Origin: Culturomica massiliensis
GTDB taxonomy: Bacteria > Bacteroidota > Bacteroidia > Bacteroidales > Marinifilaceae
Assembly (NCBI RefSeq): GCF_900091655.1
Contig: NZ_LT594621.1
Coordinates: 806,001-870,000, forward strand
Length of the DNA stretch: 64,000 nucleotides
Direction of reading: 5' to 3'
Below are positions 16,717 through 26,261 of the stretch, piece after piece. How positions within the stretch are numbered: the first letter of the stretch is position 1; every line of letters starts with the position of its first letter. Below the pieces are notes generated by a model. That model ran no database searches. It was not told where the DNA came from and saw nothing but the letters and a program-made list of their open reading frames with translations. Made by a program: the position numbers and the translations under genes.

Positions 16717-18552
16717 ATGCGTTCTAAATTTATTTTTCTTCTGAAATATTATTTCTTCTGGATTGTTGCAGCTGTTGTTGCTAAAGTCATCTTTTTGCTA
16801 TATGAAGGCGGTGGCGGTATGGTATTCTCCGATTATTGCCAGGTGTTTTGGAGGGGCATACGGATGGATCTTTCTTTGGGCGGTTATATTATGCTATTGG
16901 CTTCTGTTTTTATGGCTTTGACTCCTTTTGCCGGAGAGCGTTGGATAAAAGGAATTTATTCTGTCTATACTTTTATTTTACTGGTTTTATTCTGGCTCAT
17001 TGTTATCGGCGATCTGGAAATATACAAGAGCTGGGGATATCATGTCGATGCAACGCCTTTGTTGTTTATTAAAACTCCGGGAGAGGCTCTGGCCTCTCTG
17101 TCAAACGGCTTGTTGACCGGTTTGCTGGTATTGTTGGTTGTGCTGATCGTGAGTTGTTTTTATATTTATAAACGCTGTATCAGCAGACCTTTTCATTTCC
17201 GGAAAGGACATTGGCTACAGGCGGTTCTTTTTTTACTGTTGGGTGGACTTATGATTATACCGGTAAGGGGTGGATTTAATGTAGCTCCGATGAACAGCAG
17301 TTTTGTTTTTTTCCACAAGACGAATATGCATGCGAATCAGGCTGCCATCAATCCGGTATGGAATTTTATGTATGAAGTGACTCATGCCGGACGTTTGAAA
17401 AATAAATACAGCTACATGCCCGACGAGCAGGCTCATCGTTTGTTTGACAGTCTGTATGTGGGTGGAAAAGATTATCCCCGTTTGCTGAAAGAAGAACGTC
17501 CGAATATTGTCGTTTTGTTATTGGAAAGTTTTACTGCCAGTGCTATTGAAGCTTTAGGCGGCGAAGCCGGAGTTACTCCTAATCTGAATCAAATAGCCAG
17601 GGAAGGCATTCTTTTTTCGAATATTTATGCTACCGGCAATCGTTCGGATCGGGGGATGGTCGGTGTTATCAGTGCTTTTCCTGCCTATCCGGGATATTCT
17701 CTGTTGAAATATCCGCAAAAAATAACGGAGCATCCTCGTTTTCCCAAAGATCTGGAAGCCCAGGGGTATCATACTTGTTTTTATTATGCGGGGGATTTGA
17801 ATTTCGGAGGTTTCCGTTCCTATGTTACCATGAGCTTTCAGGATGTGGTAACCGAGAAAGATTTTTCGGGGGAAGCTGTCGAAAAAAGGTTTAAATGGGG
17901 AATCCATGACGAATATATGTTTGACCGTCTTTTTGAGGACATGAACAAAGCTACCCGGCCGTTTATGTATATGGCATTCAATATGAGCAGTCATGAGCCT
18001 TTTGAGGTTCCGATGGAAAAACATATTCAGGGAGAAAGTACAGAGAAGAAGTTTTTGAATGCAATTTATTATTCGGATCGTTGTATCGGTCATTTTATCC
18101 GCAAGTGTAAGGAAAGCGGATTATGGGATAACACATTGTTCATTTTCGTCGCGGACCACAGTACGATAAAGATCGGAAATCCCCGGGCTTATGAGCCTGA
18201 AGCATTCCATATACCGATGATTTTTGCCGGAGGAGTTCTGAACGTACAGGACAGCATTGTCCGGACCATCGGTTCACAAACAGATATGGTGGCTACTTTA
18301 TTCAGTCAGTTGAATCTGGATCATTCGGCATATAAGTTCAGCAAAAACCTGTTGGCCGAAGATATCGTTCCCTTTGCTTATTATGCCTATTCCGGAGCAG
18401 GTGGTTTTATCTCGCGGGAAGGCGTTTCTGTTTATAACCTCCAGAACAATCATTTCATACAAGGGGATTCCCTGCGCTGGAATGACGAACATTTGAAAGC
18501 TTACCTGCAAGTTGTGGATGAAGACATCAATAGAAATCGTTCCGGATATTAA
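16717..18552 (+). CDS. LtaS-like membrane sulfatase-fold transferase
   Basis: 611 residues from the ATG at 16717. About five N-terminal membrane helices (to about residue 190) precede a periplasmic alkaline-phosphatase/sulfatase-fold domain. Visible catalytic elements are NIVVLLLESF (metal Glu), YATGNRSDRG (nucleophile Thr region), MSSHEPF and FVADHST (Asp-His metal ligands). The family transfers phosphoglycerol, phosphoethanolamine or similar groups to glycans or lipids. A Gram-negative has no lipoteichoic acid, so the acceptor here is unknown. The gene converges with the next one: a TTAA at 18549-18552 provides both stop codons. An in-frame ATG at 16657 lies inside the preceding gene and is less likely. 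Confidence 0.82.
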   Translation: MRSKFIFLLKYYFFWIVAAVVAKVIFLLYEGGGGMVFSDYCQVFWRGIRMDLSLGGYIMLLASVFMALTPFAGERWIKGIYSVYTFILLVLFWLIVIGDLEIYKSWGYHVDATPLLFIKTPGEALASLSNGLLTGLLVLLVVLIVSCFYIYKRCISRPFHFRKGHWLQAVLFLLLGGLMIIPVRGGFNVAPMNSSFVFFHKTNMHANQAAINPVWNFMYEVTHAGRLKNKYSYMPDEQAHRLFDSLYVGGKDYPRLLKEERPNIVVLLLESFTASAIEALGGEAGVTPNLNQIAREGILFSNIYATGNRSDRGMVGVISAFPAYPGYSLLKYPQKITEHPRFPKDLEAQGYHTCFYYAGDLNFGGFRSYVTMSFQDVVTEKDFSGEAVEKRFKWGIHDEYMFDRLFEDMNKATRPFMYMAFNMSSHEPFEVPMEKHIQGESTEKKFLNAIYYSDRCIGHFIRKCKESGLWDNTLFIFVADHSTIKIGNPRAYEPEAFHIPMIFAGGVLNVQDSIVRTIGSQTDMVATLFSQLNLDHSAYKFSKNLLAEDIVPFAYYAYSGAGGFISREGVSVYNLQNNHFIQGDSLRWNDEHLKAYLQVVDEDINRNRSGY

Positions 18553-20453
18553 GCATCGGACTCTTTTTGGGGAGTGCCTTTGTAAAGTATATCCAGAATG
18601 GTGAGATCATCAGACTGTTCCGTCCCCTGAATATGTTCCTGGATGCATTCGAGTATCCGGGTAACAATGGTATAGGGATTCTTGGGTGTTGCTCCGTTAA
18701 TGCATTCGATCAGCCGGTTTTTACCGAAAAATTGTGCATTTATATTTTCGGCATCTGTAATCCCGTCGGTATAAAGTAAGATTTGCGAGCCTTCCGGAAG
18801 AGTGTATTCATACTCCTGAAATTTATAGTCTTCCAATATACCGATAGGCACGTCCGGTTCATCATTTAAAGTACAGATACGACCGTCCGCATATACAATG
18901 AAAGGTTTGGGATGTCCGGCATTGGTATAAATGATATGTCCGTTTTGGATATCCATTATCCCGATAAACATGGTCACGTACATATCGTCTTCCGTATTGT
19001 CGCACATATGTGTGTTTATCAGATTGCAGATAGCTGCTGTGGATGACTGCCGGCTGGCAATGTATCTGAAGAGTTTTATGACGGAAGCCATATATAGAGA
19101 AGCCGGGAAACCCTTACCTGAAACATCGCCGAGGACAAAATAAAGCTTATTGTCCAATATGAAATACTCGTATAAATCTCCGCCTACACTTCTGGATTGC
19201 TTTAGTTTTCCATATAGTTCGATATTGGCGGGAAGTAAGATGTCTTTCGGCAAAAATCTCTTTTGGATTTTTTGAGCAAGATTTATTTCCGTTATGATTT
19301 CCTGATTTTTAGCTGTAGTCGTCTGAAGACATTGTATGTAGGAGGAAACACGGTCCTGCATATACCGGAAAGCCTGGTACAAGTCTTTTAATTGTTCGTT
19401 GTCATATTCTTCCGGTAAGGCTATGTTCACTTGACCGTTTGTGATTTTTCTGACGTTTTCGGTAAATTCACTTAAAGGATAGAGGGAACTTTTTACGATG
19501 CGAATGGCACTGTAATATAATATCAGAAATCCGATTCCGAGTATGGCAAATACTAACCATAAAAATTTGGAAGAAGATAATCTGATGTCATCATAGCGGC
19601 AAATGATACCGATATGCCAGTCCATGCGGGAACTGGGAGTATAATACAGAAAATATTTCTTGCCTTTTTTATATACGTTTTCATAGCCGGTGGTGTCTTT
19701 TGTAAATTTTTTCAGAGTAGAGGAATAATCGATTCCCGGAGAACTGCAAAAACTTTTGAGATTGTGGTATTTGAATACCTGAGGATCCGGATGGAATATG
19801 AAGTCCCCTTCCGAATCCGTAACAAATACATAACCGGAACTGAAAATTTTGATGTCATATATAAAATCAGTCAGATGTTTTAAAGGAAAATTTAATTCCA
19901 GTAAGCCGGATACCGTTTGCAGGGAATCGGCTTTAATCGGTTGGAAATAACTTATGATGGAATGGCTGGAATCTAACTCTTTTACGCTCCAAAAACCTTG
20001 TTTGTCATTTTTCCGGATAATATTGTTCTTATGCGGAACCGTCAGACGGTAAGCCAGGGATTTTGTCTTGATTTTCCCGGATTTGCCTCTGTAAGCATAC
20101 ATCGTGCATCCATCTTTATTGGGTTCTGAAAAAGAGTAATGCAGACAGCAATCTGACAGAAATGGGTAAGCTGTCAGAATTTTGGAAGGAAGCAGACGCA
20201 TTTCCGATGTGTCGATATTTCCGAACAGTCCGGTGATTGTATTGGGAATGCTTTCAATATCTTTAATCTTGCGTTCAAATGAACGGGAAACGTTGGTAGC
20301 AATTGTGTTTGCCTGATATAAGGCATTGTCTGTAATAAATTCGCGGGAAAAAGTAAAAATAGATATGAAGACTAAGCTTCCGGTTATCAAAAGGAGGGAG
20401 ACAAGATACAATACCAGTCTCTTCGAGAAACTCGTATAATAACGTTTTTTCAT
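18549..20453 (-). CDS. SpoIIE-family PP2C phosphatase with extracytoplasmic Cache-like sensor
   Basis: A 634-residue membrane signalling protein. TM1 spans about residues 13-35 and TM2 about 297-319, enclosing a periplasmic sensor of about 260 residues with Cache-like features (SGLLELNFPLKHLTDFIYDIKI, GYVFVTDSEGDFIFHPD). A HAMP-like linker and helix follow. The C-terminal PP2C domain has GGDLYEY (424-430), GDVSGKG (442-448), TNAGHPKPF, LLYTDGITDAEN and QSDDLTIL, i.e. the metal-binding aspartates are present. It should dephosphorylate a protein, often an anti-sigma antagonist, in response to a periplasmic ligand. No partner-switch genes are adjacent, so the target is unknown. Confidence 0.85.
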   Translation of the reverse strand: MKKRYYTSFSKRLVLYLVSLLLITGSLVFISIFTFSREFITDNALYQANTIATNVSRSFERKIKDIESIPNTITGLFGNIDTSEMRLLPSKILTAYPFLSDCCLHYSFSEPNKDGCTMYAYRGKSGKIKTKSLAYRLTVPHKNNIIRKNDKQGFWSVKELDSSHSIISYFQPIKADSLQTVSGLLELNFPLKHLTDFIYDIKIFSSGYVFVTDSEGDFIFHPDPQVFKYHNLKSFCSSPGIDYSSTLKKFTKDTTGYENVYKKGKKYFLYYTPSSRMDWHIGIICRYDDIRLSSSKFLWLVFAILGIGFLILYYSAIRIVKSSLYPLSEFTENVRKITNGQVNIALPEEYDNEQLKDLYQAFRYMQDRVSSYIQCLQTTTAKNQEIITEINLAQKIQKRFLPKDILLPANIELYGKLKQSRSVGGDLYEYFILDNKLYFVLGDVSGKGFPASLYMASVIKLFRYIASRQSSTAAICNLINTHMCDNTEDDMYVTMFIGIMDIQNGHIIYTNAGHPKPFIVYADGRICTLNDEPDVPIGILEDYKFQEYEYTLPEGSQILLYTDGITDAENINAQFFGKNRLIECINGATPKNPYTIVTRILECIQEHIQGTEQSDDLTILDILYKGTPQKESDA

Positions 20454-20530
20454 TGTAAATTAATAAGTTTGACATTAGTTATGTCAGGTTTAGTTAGGCT
20501 TTGCAATTTAAGAAAAAATGTTAATATATT

Positions 20531-21724
20531 CTATCTTTCATTACAGTTGTTTGTTAAAATAATTACACTGATTGTGGGTCTTAATCCTATTCTGCCGGGG
20601 AAGCCAAGGTATCCCTGTCCGCGTGAAACATGCAGATACCGATGATTGTCTTCATATAGTCCGTCATATTCCGGGTAGATATATTGTGACGGACTCCATT
20701 TTATATTTCCAATCTCTATGCCTAATTGCATGGCATGGGTATGACCGGAGAGGGTGAGGGGAATATTGTAGTCAAGGATTTGGGCCCTCCAGTGGGTGGG
20801 ATCGTGTGACATAAGAACGGTGAAATGATCCCGGACTCCTTCCAGTGCTTTCTGTAGTTTGCCGTAACGGGGAAAAGGCGGATTCCCCCAGTTTTCTACG
20901 CCGGCAATGTATATTGTATCTTTGCCGGTTATTAAAGGATAATGAGCATTGTTGAGCAGATGAAAACCGGCAGCCTTCATATACTGTAAAAAATCCGTAT
21001 AATTCCGGGCTTTATCTGCCGGACTTTCCCAGTGGGTGTAATTACCGTAATCGTGGTTCCCCGTTACGGCAAATTTTCCATATCTGGCATTCATTTTGTT
21101 TAAAATCCCGATCCAGGGCGTGATCTCGCTTGCAAAATTGTTGACCATGTCTCCGGTGAAAAGGATAACATCCGGCCGGAGGGCATTTACTTTTTCTACC
21201 AGTTGGGGAATGCCTTTGTAATGGGTGGAACTACTGCCCAGATGCAAGTCGGAAAGTTGTACGATTCTGAAATTTTGAAAAGCAGGAGGAAGTTGTGGGA
21301 AACAAATGGATACAAGTTCTGTTTTGTAATTGTATCGCCCCCAGGTAATACTGTATAAAATCAGTATAAAGCAGCTTACGGCTATAATTGCGGCTATGCT
21401 TTGCCCGGCAAGTCGTATCTTTTTATGAATAAGTCCCAACAGGATTGAAAAAAGGTCTAAGACGATAAAAATGAGCTTGGGAATGTAAAATAAGAAAAAT
21501 ATACCTATACCCAGCCCGATCCAGTAATAAAAATCCGGACCCTTGACGGTAGGGATGAAAAAGTGATACGCTAAAACACCTCCCAGGAATAACAAAGAAT
21601 GCAGACCGTATATCAGAAACCGGATTTTTTTATACAGGTATTTTTTTAAAAGCAAAAACAGCAGTGTATCGGTAAATAGAATAAATCCGATACTTACAAT
21701 AAGGATCAGTATATTGTTGCGCAT
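20531..21724 (-). CDS. Membrane-anchored calcineurin-like metallophosphoesterase
   Basis: 397 residues. The first ~130 carry about four membrane helices. The C-terminal phosphoesterase domain contains QLSDLHLGS, LFTGDMVNN, TGNHDYG, LMSHDPTHW and LSGHTHAMQLG, the complete set of dimetal ligands (D, H, D, N, H, H). Related YkuE/YaeI-type enzymes act on UDP-diacylglucosamine or other phosphodiesters, but the membrane-domain version here has no assigned substrate. It is transcribed away from fhs-side genes and seems monocistronic. Confidence 0.83.
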   Translation of the reverse strand: MRNNILILIVSIGFILFTDTLLFLLLKKYLYKKIRFLIYGLHSLLFLGGVLAYHFFIPTVKGPDFYYWIGLGIGIFFLFYIPKLIFIVLDLFSILLGLIHKKIRLAGQSIAAIIAVSCFILILYSITWGRYNYKTELVSICFPQLPPAFQNFRIVQLSDLHLGSSSTHYKGIPQLVEKVNALRPDVILFTGDMVNNFASEITPWIGILNKMNARYGKFAVTGNHDYGNYTHWESPADKARNYTDFLQYMKAAGFHLLNNAHYPLITGKDTIYIAGVENWGNPPFPRYGKLQKALEGVRDHFTVLMSHDPTHWRAQILDYNIPLTLSGHTHAMQLGIEIGNIKWSPSQYIYPEYDGLYEDNHRYLHVSRGQGYLGFPGRIGLRPTISVIILTNNCNER

Positions 21725-21775
21725 AAATAAAATTTACCGTTATAAACGGAATGTTATATGATATGTGAAAAGTAT

Positions 21776-21807
21776 GGAATCTTCCAGCCCAGTTGCCGGA
21801 AGATTCC
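21776..21807 (-). terminator. Probable terminator after fhs
   Basis: Inverted repeat GGAATCTTCC (21776-21785) and GGAAGATTCC (21798-21807), about 10 bases past the fhs stop. On the minus strand it is followed by ATACTTTTC, a weak T tract. Confidence 0.55.
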
Positions 21808-21816
21808 GTTGACTTT

Positions 21817-23484
21817 TTAGAAGAGTCCTGTGATATGACCTTCTTTGTCGATATCGATGCGTTCTGCTGCAGGGATGTCCGGCAGCCCCGGCATTCTCAT
21901 GATATCTCCTGTGATCGGAATGATAAAGCCTGCTCCCGAAGCAATTTCAATTTGCCTTACCGTAACGATAAAATCTTTCGGGCGCCCTAAAAGTTTTGGG
22001 TTGTCGGATAGAGATTTTTGAGTTTTGGCAATACAGACCGGTAGTTTGTCCAAACCGAGAGCCTGAATTTTTTTCAGATCGCTTTTGGCCTGTGCCGTAT
22101 AATCAATGGCTGCGGCTCCGTATATTTCTTTCGCGATCGTTTCTATTTTCTTTTCGACACACCAGTTCCATTCGTACAATGGCTGAAGTTTGCATAAACA
22201 TTGTTCGGCAACCTTGGCAGTCAGAATGGCTAATTTTTCAGCCCCTTCACCGCCTTTGGCCCATACTTCGGCTACTTCCATCGGGACTCCCAATTCCCGG
22301 CATTTATCGGCAACGATTTGGATTTCGTTATCGGTGTCGGTAATAAAACGGTTGAGGGCTACAATGGGACATATATTGAACTTTTTCATGTTCTCTACAT
22401 GTTTTTCCAAATTTTCGATACCTTTTTTCAAGGCTTCGAGGTTTTCTTCTTTCAGAGCATCCAGTTTTACTCCGCCGTGGTATTTTAGCGCACGGATCGT
22501 CGCAACCAATACAACTGCACTCGGATTCAGACCGGCTTTTACGCATTTGATATCGAAGAATTTTTCAGCCCCCAGATCAAAACCGAATCCGGCTTCTGTA
22601 ACGACATAATCTGAGAGGGAAAGTCCCATTTTGGTGGCGATGATAGAGTTTGTGCCCTGTGCGATGTTGGCGAATGGGCCGCCGTGTATAATTGCCGGAT
22701 TGCCTTCGATGGTTTGTACCAAGTTGGGTTTTATAGCTTCTTTCAATAGAGCAGCCATAGCTCCGTTTGCTTTCAGGTCACGGGCGTAAATCGGTTTTTT
22801 GTCATAGGTATAACCGATAAAGATATTTCCCAAACGTTCTTTCAGATCTTCAAAATCTTCAGCCAGACAAAGAATAGCCATTACTTCGGAGGCTGCGGTG
22901 ATATCGAAGCCTGTTTCCCGGGGGATTCCCGAAGAAGTGCCGCCAAGTCCTACGATGATATGCCGTAAGGAACGGTCGTTCATATCCATTACCCTTTTCC
23001 AGGTAACGGTGCGGGGATCGAGACCGATTGAAGAGGTTTTGCTTTGGATATTATTGTCGATCAATGCCGATAGCAGGTTGTGGGCTTTTTCTACGGCATT
23101 GAAATCACCTGTAAAATGCAGGTTGATATCTTCCATCGGGAGTACTTGTGAATAGCCGCCACCCGTTGCTCCTCCTTTAATACCGAATACAGGACCTAAT
23201 GAGGGTTCGCGGAGCACTACCGTCGTTTTTTTGCCGATACGATTCAATCCTTCCGTAAGTCCGATTGAAACGGTGGTTTTTCCTTCTCCGGCCGGTGTCG
23301 GGGAGATAGCTGATACCAAAACTAGGTGTTTACCGGCCATTTTCTGAGGATTGATCAAATTTAACGGTAGTTTAGCCTTATATTTTCCGTATTGTTCGAT
23401 ACATGCCGGATCAATACCTAATCTGGATGCGATTTCCGTAATGGGTTTCAGAGTTACTTTATTTGCAATTTCTATGTCTGTCAT
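21817..23484 (-). CDS. fhs: Formate-tetrahydrofolate ligase
   Basis: Makes 10-formyl-tetrahydrofolate from formate, THF and ATP in the cytoplasm. 555 residues, full length. The P-loop is TPAGEGKTTVSIGL, followed by the family segments REPSLGPVFGIKGGATGGGYSQV, EDINLHFTGDFNAV and NIAQGTNS. C-terminal GDIMRMPGLP is intact. It connects to ftcD at 60-62 kb, which feeds formimino carbons into the same folate pool. Flanked by an inverted-repeat terminator downstream; the upstream neighbour on the same strand starts 30 bases away. Confidence 0.95.
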   Translation of the reverse strand: MTDIEIANKVTLKPITEIASRLGIDPACIEQYGKYKAKLPLNLINPQKMAGKHLVLVSAISPTPAGEGKTTVSIGLTEGLNRIGKKTTVVLREPSLGPVFGIKGGATGGGYSQVLPMEDINLHFTGDFNAVEKAHNLLSALIDNNIQSKTSSIGLDPRTVTWKRVMDMNDRSLRHIIVGLGGTSSGIPRETGFDITAASEVMAILCLAEDFEDLKERLGNIFIGYTYDKKPIYARDLKANGAMAALLKEAIKPNLVQTIEGNPAIIHGGPFANIAQGTNSIIATKMGLSLSDYVVTEAGFGFDLGAEKFFDIKCVKAGLNPSAVVLVATIRALKYHGGVKLDALKEENLEALKKGIENLEKHVENMKKFNICPIVALNRFITDTDNEIQIVADKCRELGVPMEVAEVWAKGGEGAEKLAILTAKVAEQCLCKLQPLYEWNWCVEKKIETIAKEIYGAAAIDYTAQAKSDLKKIQALGLDKLPVCIAKTQKSLSDNPKLLGRPKDFIVTVRQIEIASGAGFIIPITGDIMRMPGLPDIPAAERIDIDKEGHITGLF

Positions 23485-23515
23485 GGCATTAAGTTTTGTA
23501 GTTTATGGTTTGTAT

Positions 23516-24403
23516 TTATTTTAAATAGAATTCAGTACTGCCTATGTTTTCGTTGTCACAAAACAGTTCGGCAGTGTATTTTCCTTTTACGAGGCTACCG
23601 TCGTTCGGCCAGTAAATGGCCATCTCCAGGCGTTCACCTTCATATTCGAATTCCCGCTTAGCCGAATAGGTGAGGGAAGCATTTTGGAATTTAAAGAAGG
23701 ATTTTTCACTAAAGGCAATTACTTTATCGTCCGGACGTTTAAGGCGTAAATAAACGATATGGGTGCCACGCTGGGCTGTCACGTTTTTTGGAATAACGAA
23801 ATCTGCCCGGAGTTGGAAACATTTTTTCCAGTTTACTTCTTTACCTTTCTTGTTGATAGGAACAACCGTAAAGTTTTCTGCCGTCAGGGCACTGGCGATG
23901 GCAATTACTTTTTGCATCGATTTTTGTTCGTTTTCCAGTTTCGTATTTCGTTCCCGTACCCAGTCCATTTGTTGTTTTACCTGGGTGTTTTCCTGTACTA
24001 ATTGCTGATTTAAACGGTTCAGGGAATCGATTTGCACGACATAGCTTCTCAATACCGTTTTCAGGGTTCCGATTTCCCGTTTATACTTATTGATTTCAGC
24101 ATAAGAGTTGTCTCTGAATTTTTTCATTTCGTCGAGAAGGGTGGCTATTTTTTCCTGTTCCACCATTAATTTTTCATTCAGAGTGTCGTTGGACGTTTTC
24201 AATTGGTCGTAATTTGTACTTAATTCCGATAGTTCCTGGGTTAATAATTCTTTTTCCTGGTGAATGGCAGCGATGTGTTTTTTGTTTTTCGACCATTCTA
24301 CCATGAAAAAAATGAATAGTATGACTAAAACTGCCGATAGTCCATAGATAATGAACATCAGACTTTTGTTTTTTGTATTCTGAACAGGCTTATTCTCTTC
24401 CAT
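23516..24403 (-). CDS. Membrane-anchored coiled-coil protein, function unknown
   Basis: 295 residues. A short cytoplasmic N-terminus and one membrane helix (about residues 14-36, LMFIIYGLSAVLVILFIFFMV) are followed by a long coiled coil (about 38-165, rich in E, K, Q, L) and a C-terminal beta-rich domain (WKKCFQLRADFVIPKNVTAQRG, KRPDDKVIAFSEKSFFKF). The topology suggests a periplasmic C-terminal domain. Related proteins are common in Bacteroidetes without assigned function. A TACCTTTG box on the minus strand (24484-24491) may drive this gene and, by readthrough, fhs. Confidence 0.65.
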   Translation of the reverse strand: MEENKPVQNTKNKSLMFIIYGLSAVLVILFIFFMVEWSKNKKHIAAIHQEKELLTQELSELSTNYDQLKTSNDTLNEKLMVEQEKIATLLDEMKKFRDNSYAEINKYKREIGTLKTVLRSYVVQIDSLNRLNQQLVQENTQVKQQMDWVRERNTKLENEQKSMQKVIAIASALTAENFTVVPINKKGKEVNWKKCFQLRADFVIPKNVTAQRGTHIVYLRLKRPDDKVIAFSEKSFFKFQNASLTYSAKREFEYEGERLEMAIYWPNDGSLVKGKYTAELFCDNENIGSTEFYLK

Positions 24404-24483
24404 AATAATGTGTATAAGTAATAGGTGTTAATCTGTTAAATTATTTATTTAAAAATAGAAGTCATTTTTGATGCTTCCGAGAA

Positions 24484-24491
24484 CAAAGGTA
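24484..24491 (-). promoter_or_regulatory. Candidate -7 box for the coiled-coil gene and fhs
   Basis: Minus-strand TACCTTTG matches TAnnTTTG, about 80 bases before the ATG at 24403. No good -33 TTG, so the call rests on one box. Confidence 0.35.
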
Positions 24492-24594
24492 GGAGAAAAA
24501 GGAAAATGTTAAAATGAAAAACACCAAATTAAAAGCCGATGCCCTTGATTTTTGTATTTTTTTAACGTAAATTGTAAGAGTCTACAGTTGTGTT

Positions 24595-25869
24595 ATGAAA
24601 GAAGAATTTTTACAATATATCTGGGCTAATTCGTTGTACCGGACGGATGAATTTGAAACACAGGCCGGTAAGCCGATTCGTATTCTGGATGTCGGAAAAT
24701 TAAACCGGGATGCGGGTCCGGATTTTTTTAATGCCCGCATTGCTGTCGGAGAAGTGATGTTGGCCGGTAATATCGAGATTCATTTGCGTAGCAGTGATTG
24801 GTACCGGCATTCGCATCACCTGGATGCAGCTTACAATAATGTGATCCTTTCCGTTGTAAAAGAGAATGATACCCGTGTTTACACCAGTAGCGGGAGAGAG
24901 GTGGATTGCATCGTCATCGAATATGCGGATTATTTGTACCATGAATATCTTTTTATGCGGGATACATTCAAACGTCCCGGATGTTACCGGCATTTGGATT
25001 TACTGGATGATAATTGGTTTTATATGACGTTGCAAAGTCTGGCCATAGAGCGGCTCGAACGGAAAGTGAACGATATCCGGAAAATATTCGGTCAAACGAA
25101 TGGCGATTGGGAAGAATGTTTTTACCGTTTACTTTGCAAATACTGGTCTGCGGATATAAATTCGGATACCTATTATCAGTTATCCTGTCATTTGTCGTAT
25201 AAAACGCTGTTGAGATATGCAGATCGTTTGTTGTCCGTAGAGGCTTTGTTGTTAGGTGTTTCCGGACTCTTGGACGATGCTCCGGAGGATCATTACAGTG
25301 TAAATTTAAAGCGGGAATATTTGTATTTAAGCAAGAAATATAAATTATGGGAAATGCCTTCCGGCCAATGGAAGTTTATGCGTATCCGTCCCGGGGCTTT
25401 TCCGACATTACGTTTGGCTTTACTGGCTGCAATGATCTGTCATTTCAACAGTTTATTGTCGTATGTTTTGGAAGCTGCGACTTTAAAGGAGGTGTTCTCC
25501 TTGTTCGAAGTTAAAGCTTCGGCTTATTGGAATACGCATTATATGTTCGGTAAAGAGTCTGTCGTTTCGATAAAAAGTCTGGGCGTTGGAAGCCGGCAGA
25601 TTTTAATCATCAACGTGGTGATACCTTATTTGTTTTTTTATGGCAGAGAAAGGGGAGAAGAAAAGTTGGTAGAAAAAGCCCTGCAATGGATGGAAGAGAT
25701 CAAACCTGAAAATAACTATATTGTCAGAAGCTGGGAAAAATACGGTTTTGTATTCGATTCGGCCCTACATACCCAAGCTTTAATTCAGTTGAGAAAAGAA
25801 TATTGTGACAAACACGACTGTCTTCGTTGCCGTATCGGCAGAGAGATATTTGCACAGTTAAAGCATTAA
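24595..25869 (+). CDS. DUF2851 family protein
   Basis: 424 residues with the DUF2851 N-terminus (MKEEFLQYIWAN, GKLNRDAGPDFFNARI, LAGNIEIHLRSSDWYRH, HHLDAAYNNVILSVV). The conserved pattern of Asp, Glu-x-His and Trp residues in the first 90 residues resembles a nuclease-like active site (D...E-I-H), but no activity is established. No signal peptide; a C-terminal CxxCRIG segment is present (HDCLRCRIGREIF). The family is widespread in Bacteroidota. Convergent with the next gene, one base between stops. Confidence 0.85.
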   Translation: MKEEFLQYIWANSLYRTDEFETQAGKPIRILDVGKLNRDAGPDFFNARIAVGEVMLAGNIEIHLRSSDWYRHSHHLDAAYNNVILSVVKENDTRVYTSSGREVDCIVIEYADYLYHEYLFMRDTFKRPGCYRHLDLLDDNWFYMTLQSLAIERLERKVNDIRKIFGQTNGDWEECFYRLLCKYWSADINSDTYYQLSCHLSYKTLLRYADRLLSVEALLLGVSGLLDDAPEDHYSVNLKREYLYLSKKYKLWEMPSGQWKFMRIRPGAFPTLRLALLAAMICHFNSLLSYVLEAATLKEVFSLFEVKASAYWNTHYMFGKESVVSIKSLGVGSRQILIINVVIPYLFFYGRERGEEKLVEKALQWMEEIKPENNYIVRSWEKYGFVFDSALHTQALIQLRKEYCDKHDCLRCRIGREIFAQLKH

Positions 25870-25870
25870 C

Positions 25871-26239
25871 CTATAACATCTCCAATGCTTCCTGACGAAG
25901 TATTTCAGGCAAAGCGATTTCCCGTTGTTCCAAACTGATCAGCCAATCGGATATTTCTTTTTTATTCAGTGTGTACAGTACCTCCCGGAACATATCTATC
26001 TGAGAATCGGCATAGGCATCAGCGGCAATTCCTTTAAATTGGTCCAGTTCTTCGTCGTCGAAATACTCGGTTTGTTTTTCAATTTTTTTCAGCCCTTTTT
26101 CACAGATAGCATGTGCTCCACAGCATCCCTCTTCGGGAGCTATGATTTCTTCCGGTGTGCCGTTTTTACGTTTAAAAATAAAAGTAAACAGGGCAACTGT
26201 TACCAGCAGCCCTGCTATACCTAAGATAATATATAACAT
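25871..26239 (-). CDS. Small membrane-anchored protein with CCGAHxxC motif, unknown function
   Basis: 122 residues. One N-terminal membrane helix (about 2-22), then a CCGAHAIC cluster (about residues 39-46) that could bind a metal or Fe-S cluster, then an acidic helical domain (EYFDDEELDQFKGIAADAYADSQIDMFREVLYTL). The pattern of an aspartate-rich helix and a C-terminal LPEILRQEALEML tail is conserved in Bacteroidota small proteins of no known role. It is followed on the same strand, 22 bases upstream, by the lipoprotein gene. Confidence 0.6.
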   Translation of the reverse strand: MLYIILGIAGLLVTVALFTFIFKRKNGTPEEIIAPEEGCCGAHAICEKGLKKIEKQTEYFDDEELDQFKGIAADAYADSQIDMFREVLYTLNKKEISDWLISLEQREIALPEILRQEALEML

Positions 26240-26261
26240 ATCTTCGTTGCTGTTGGTTTTA

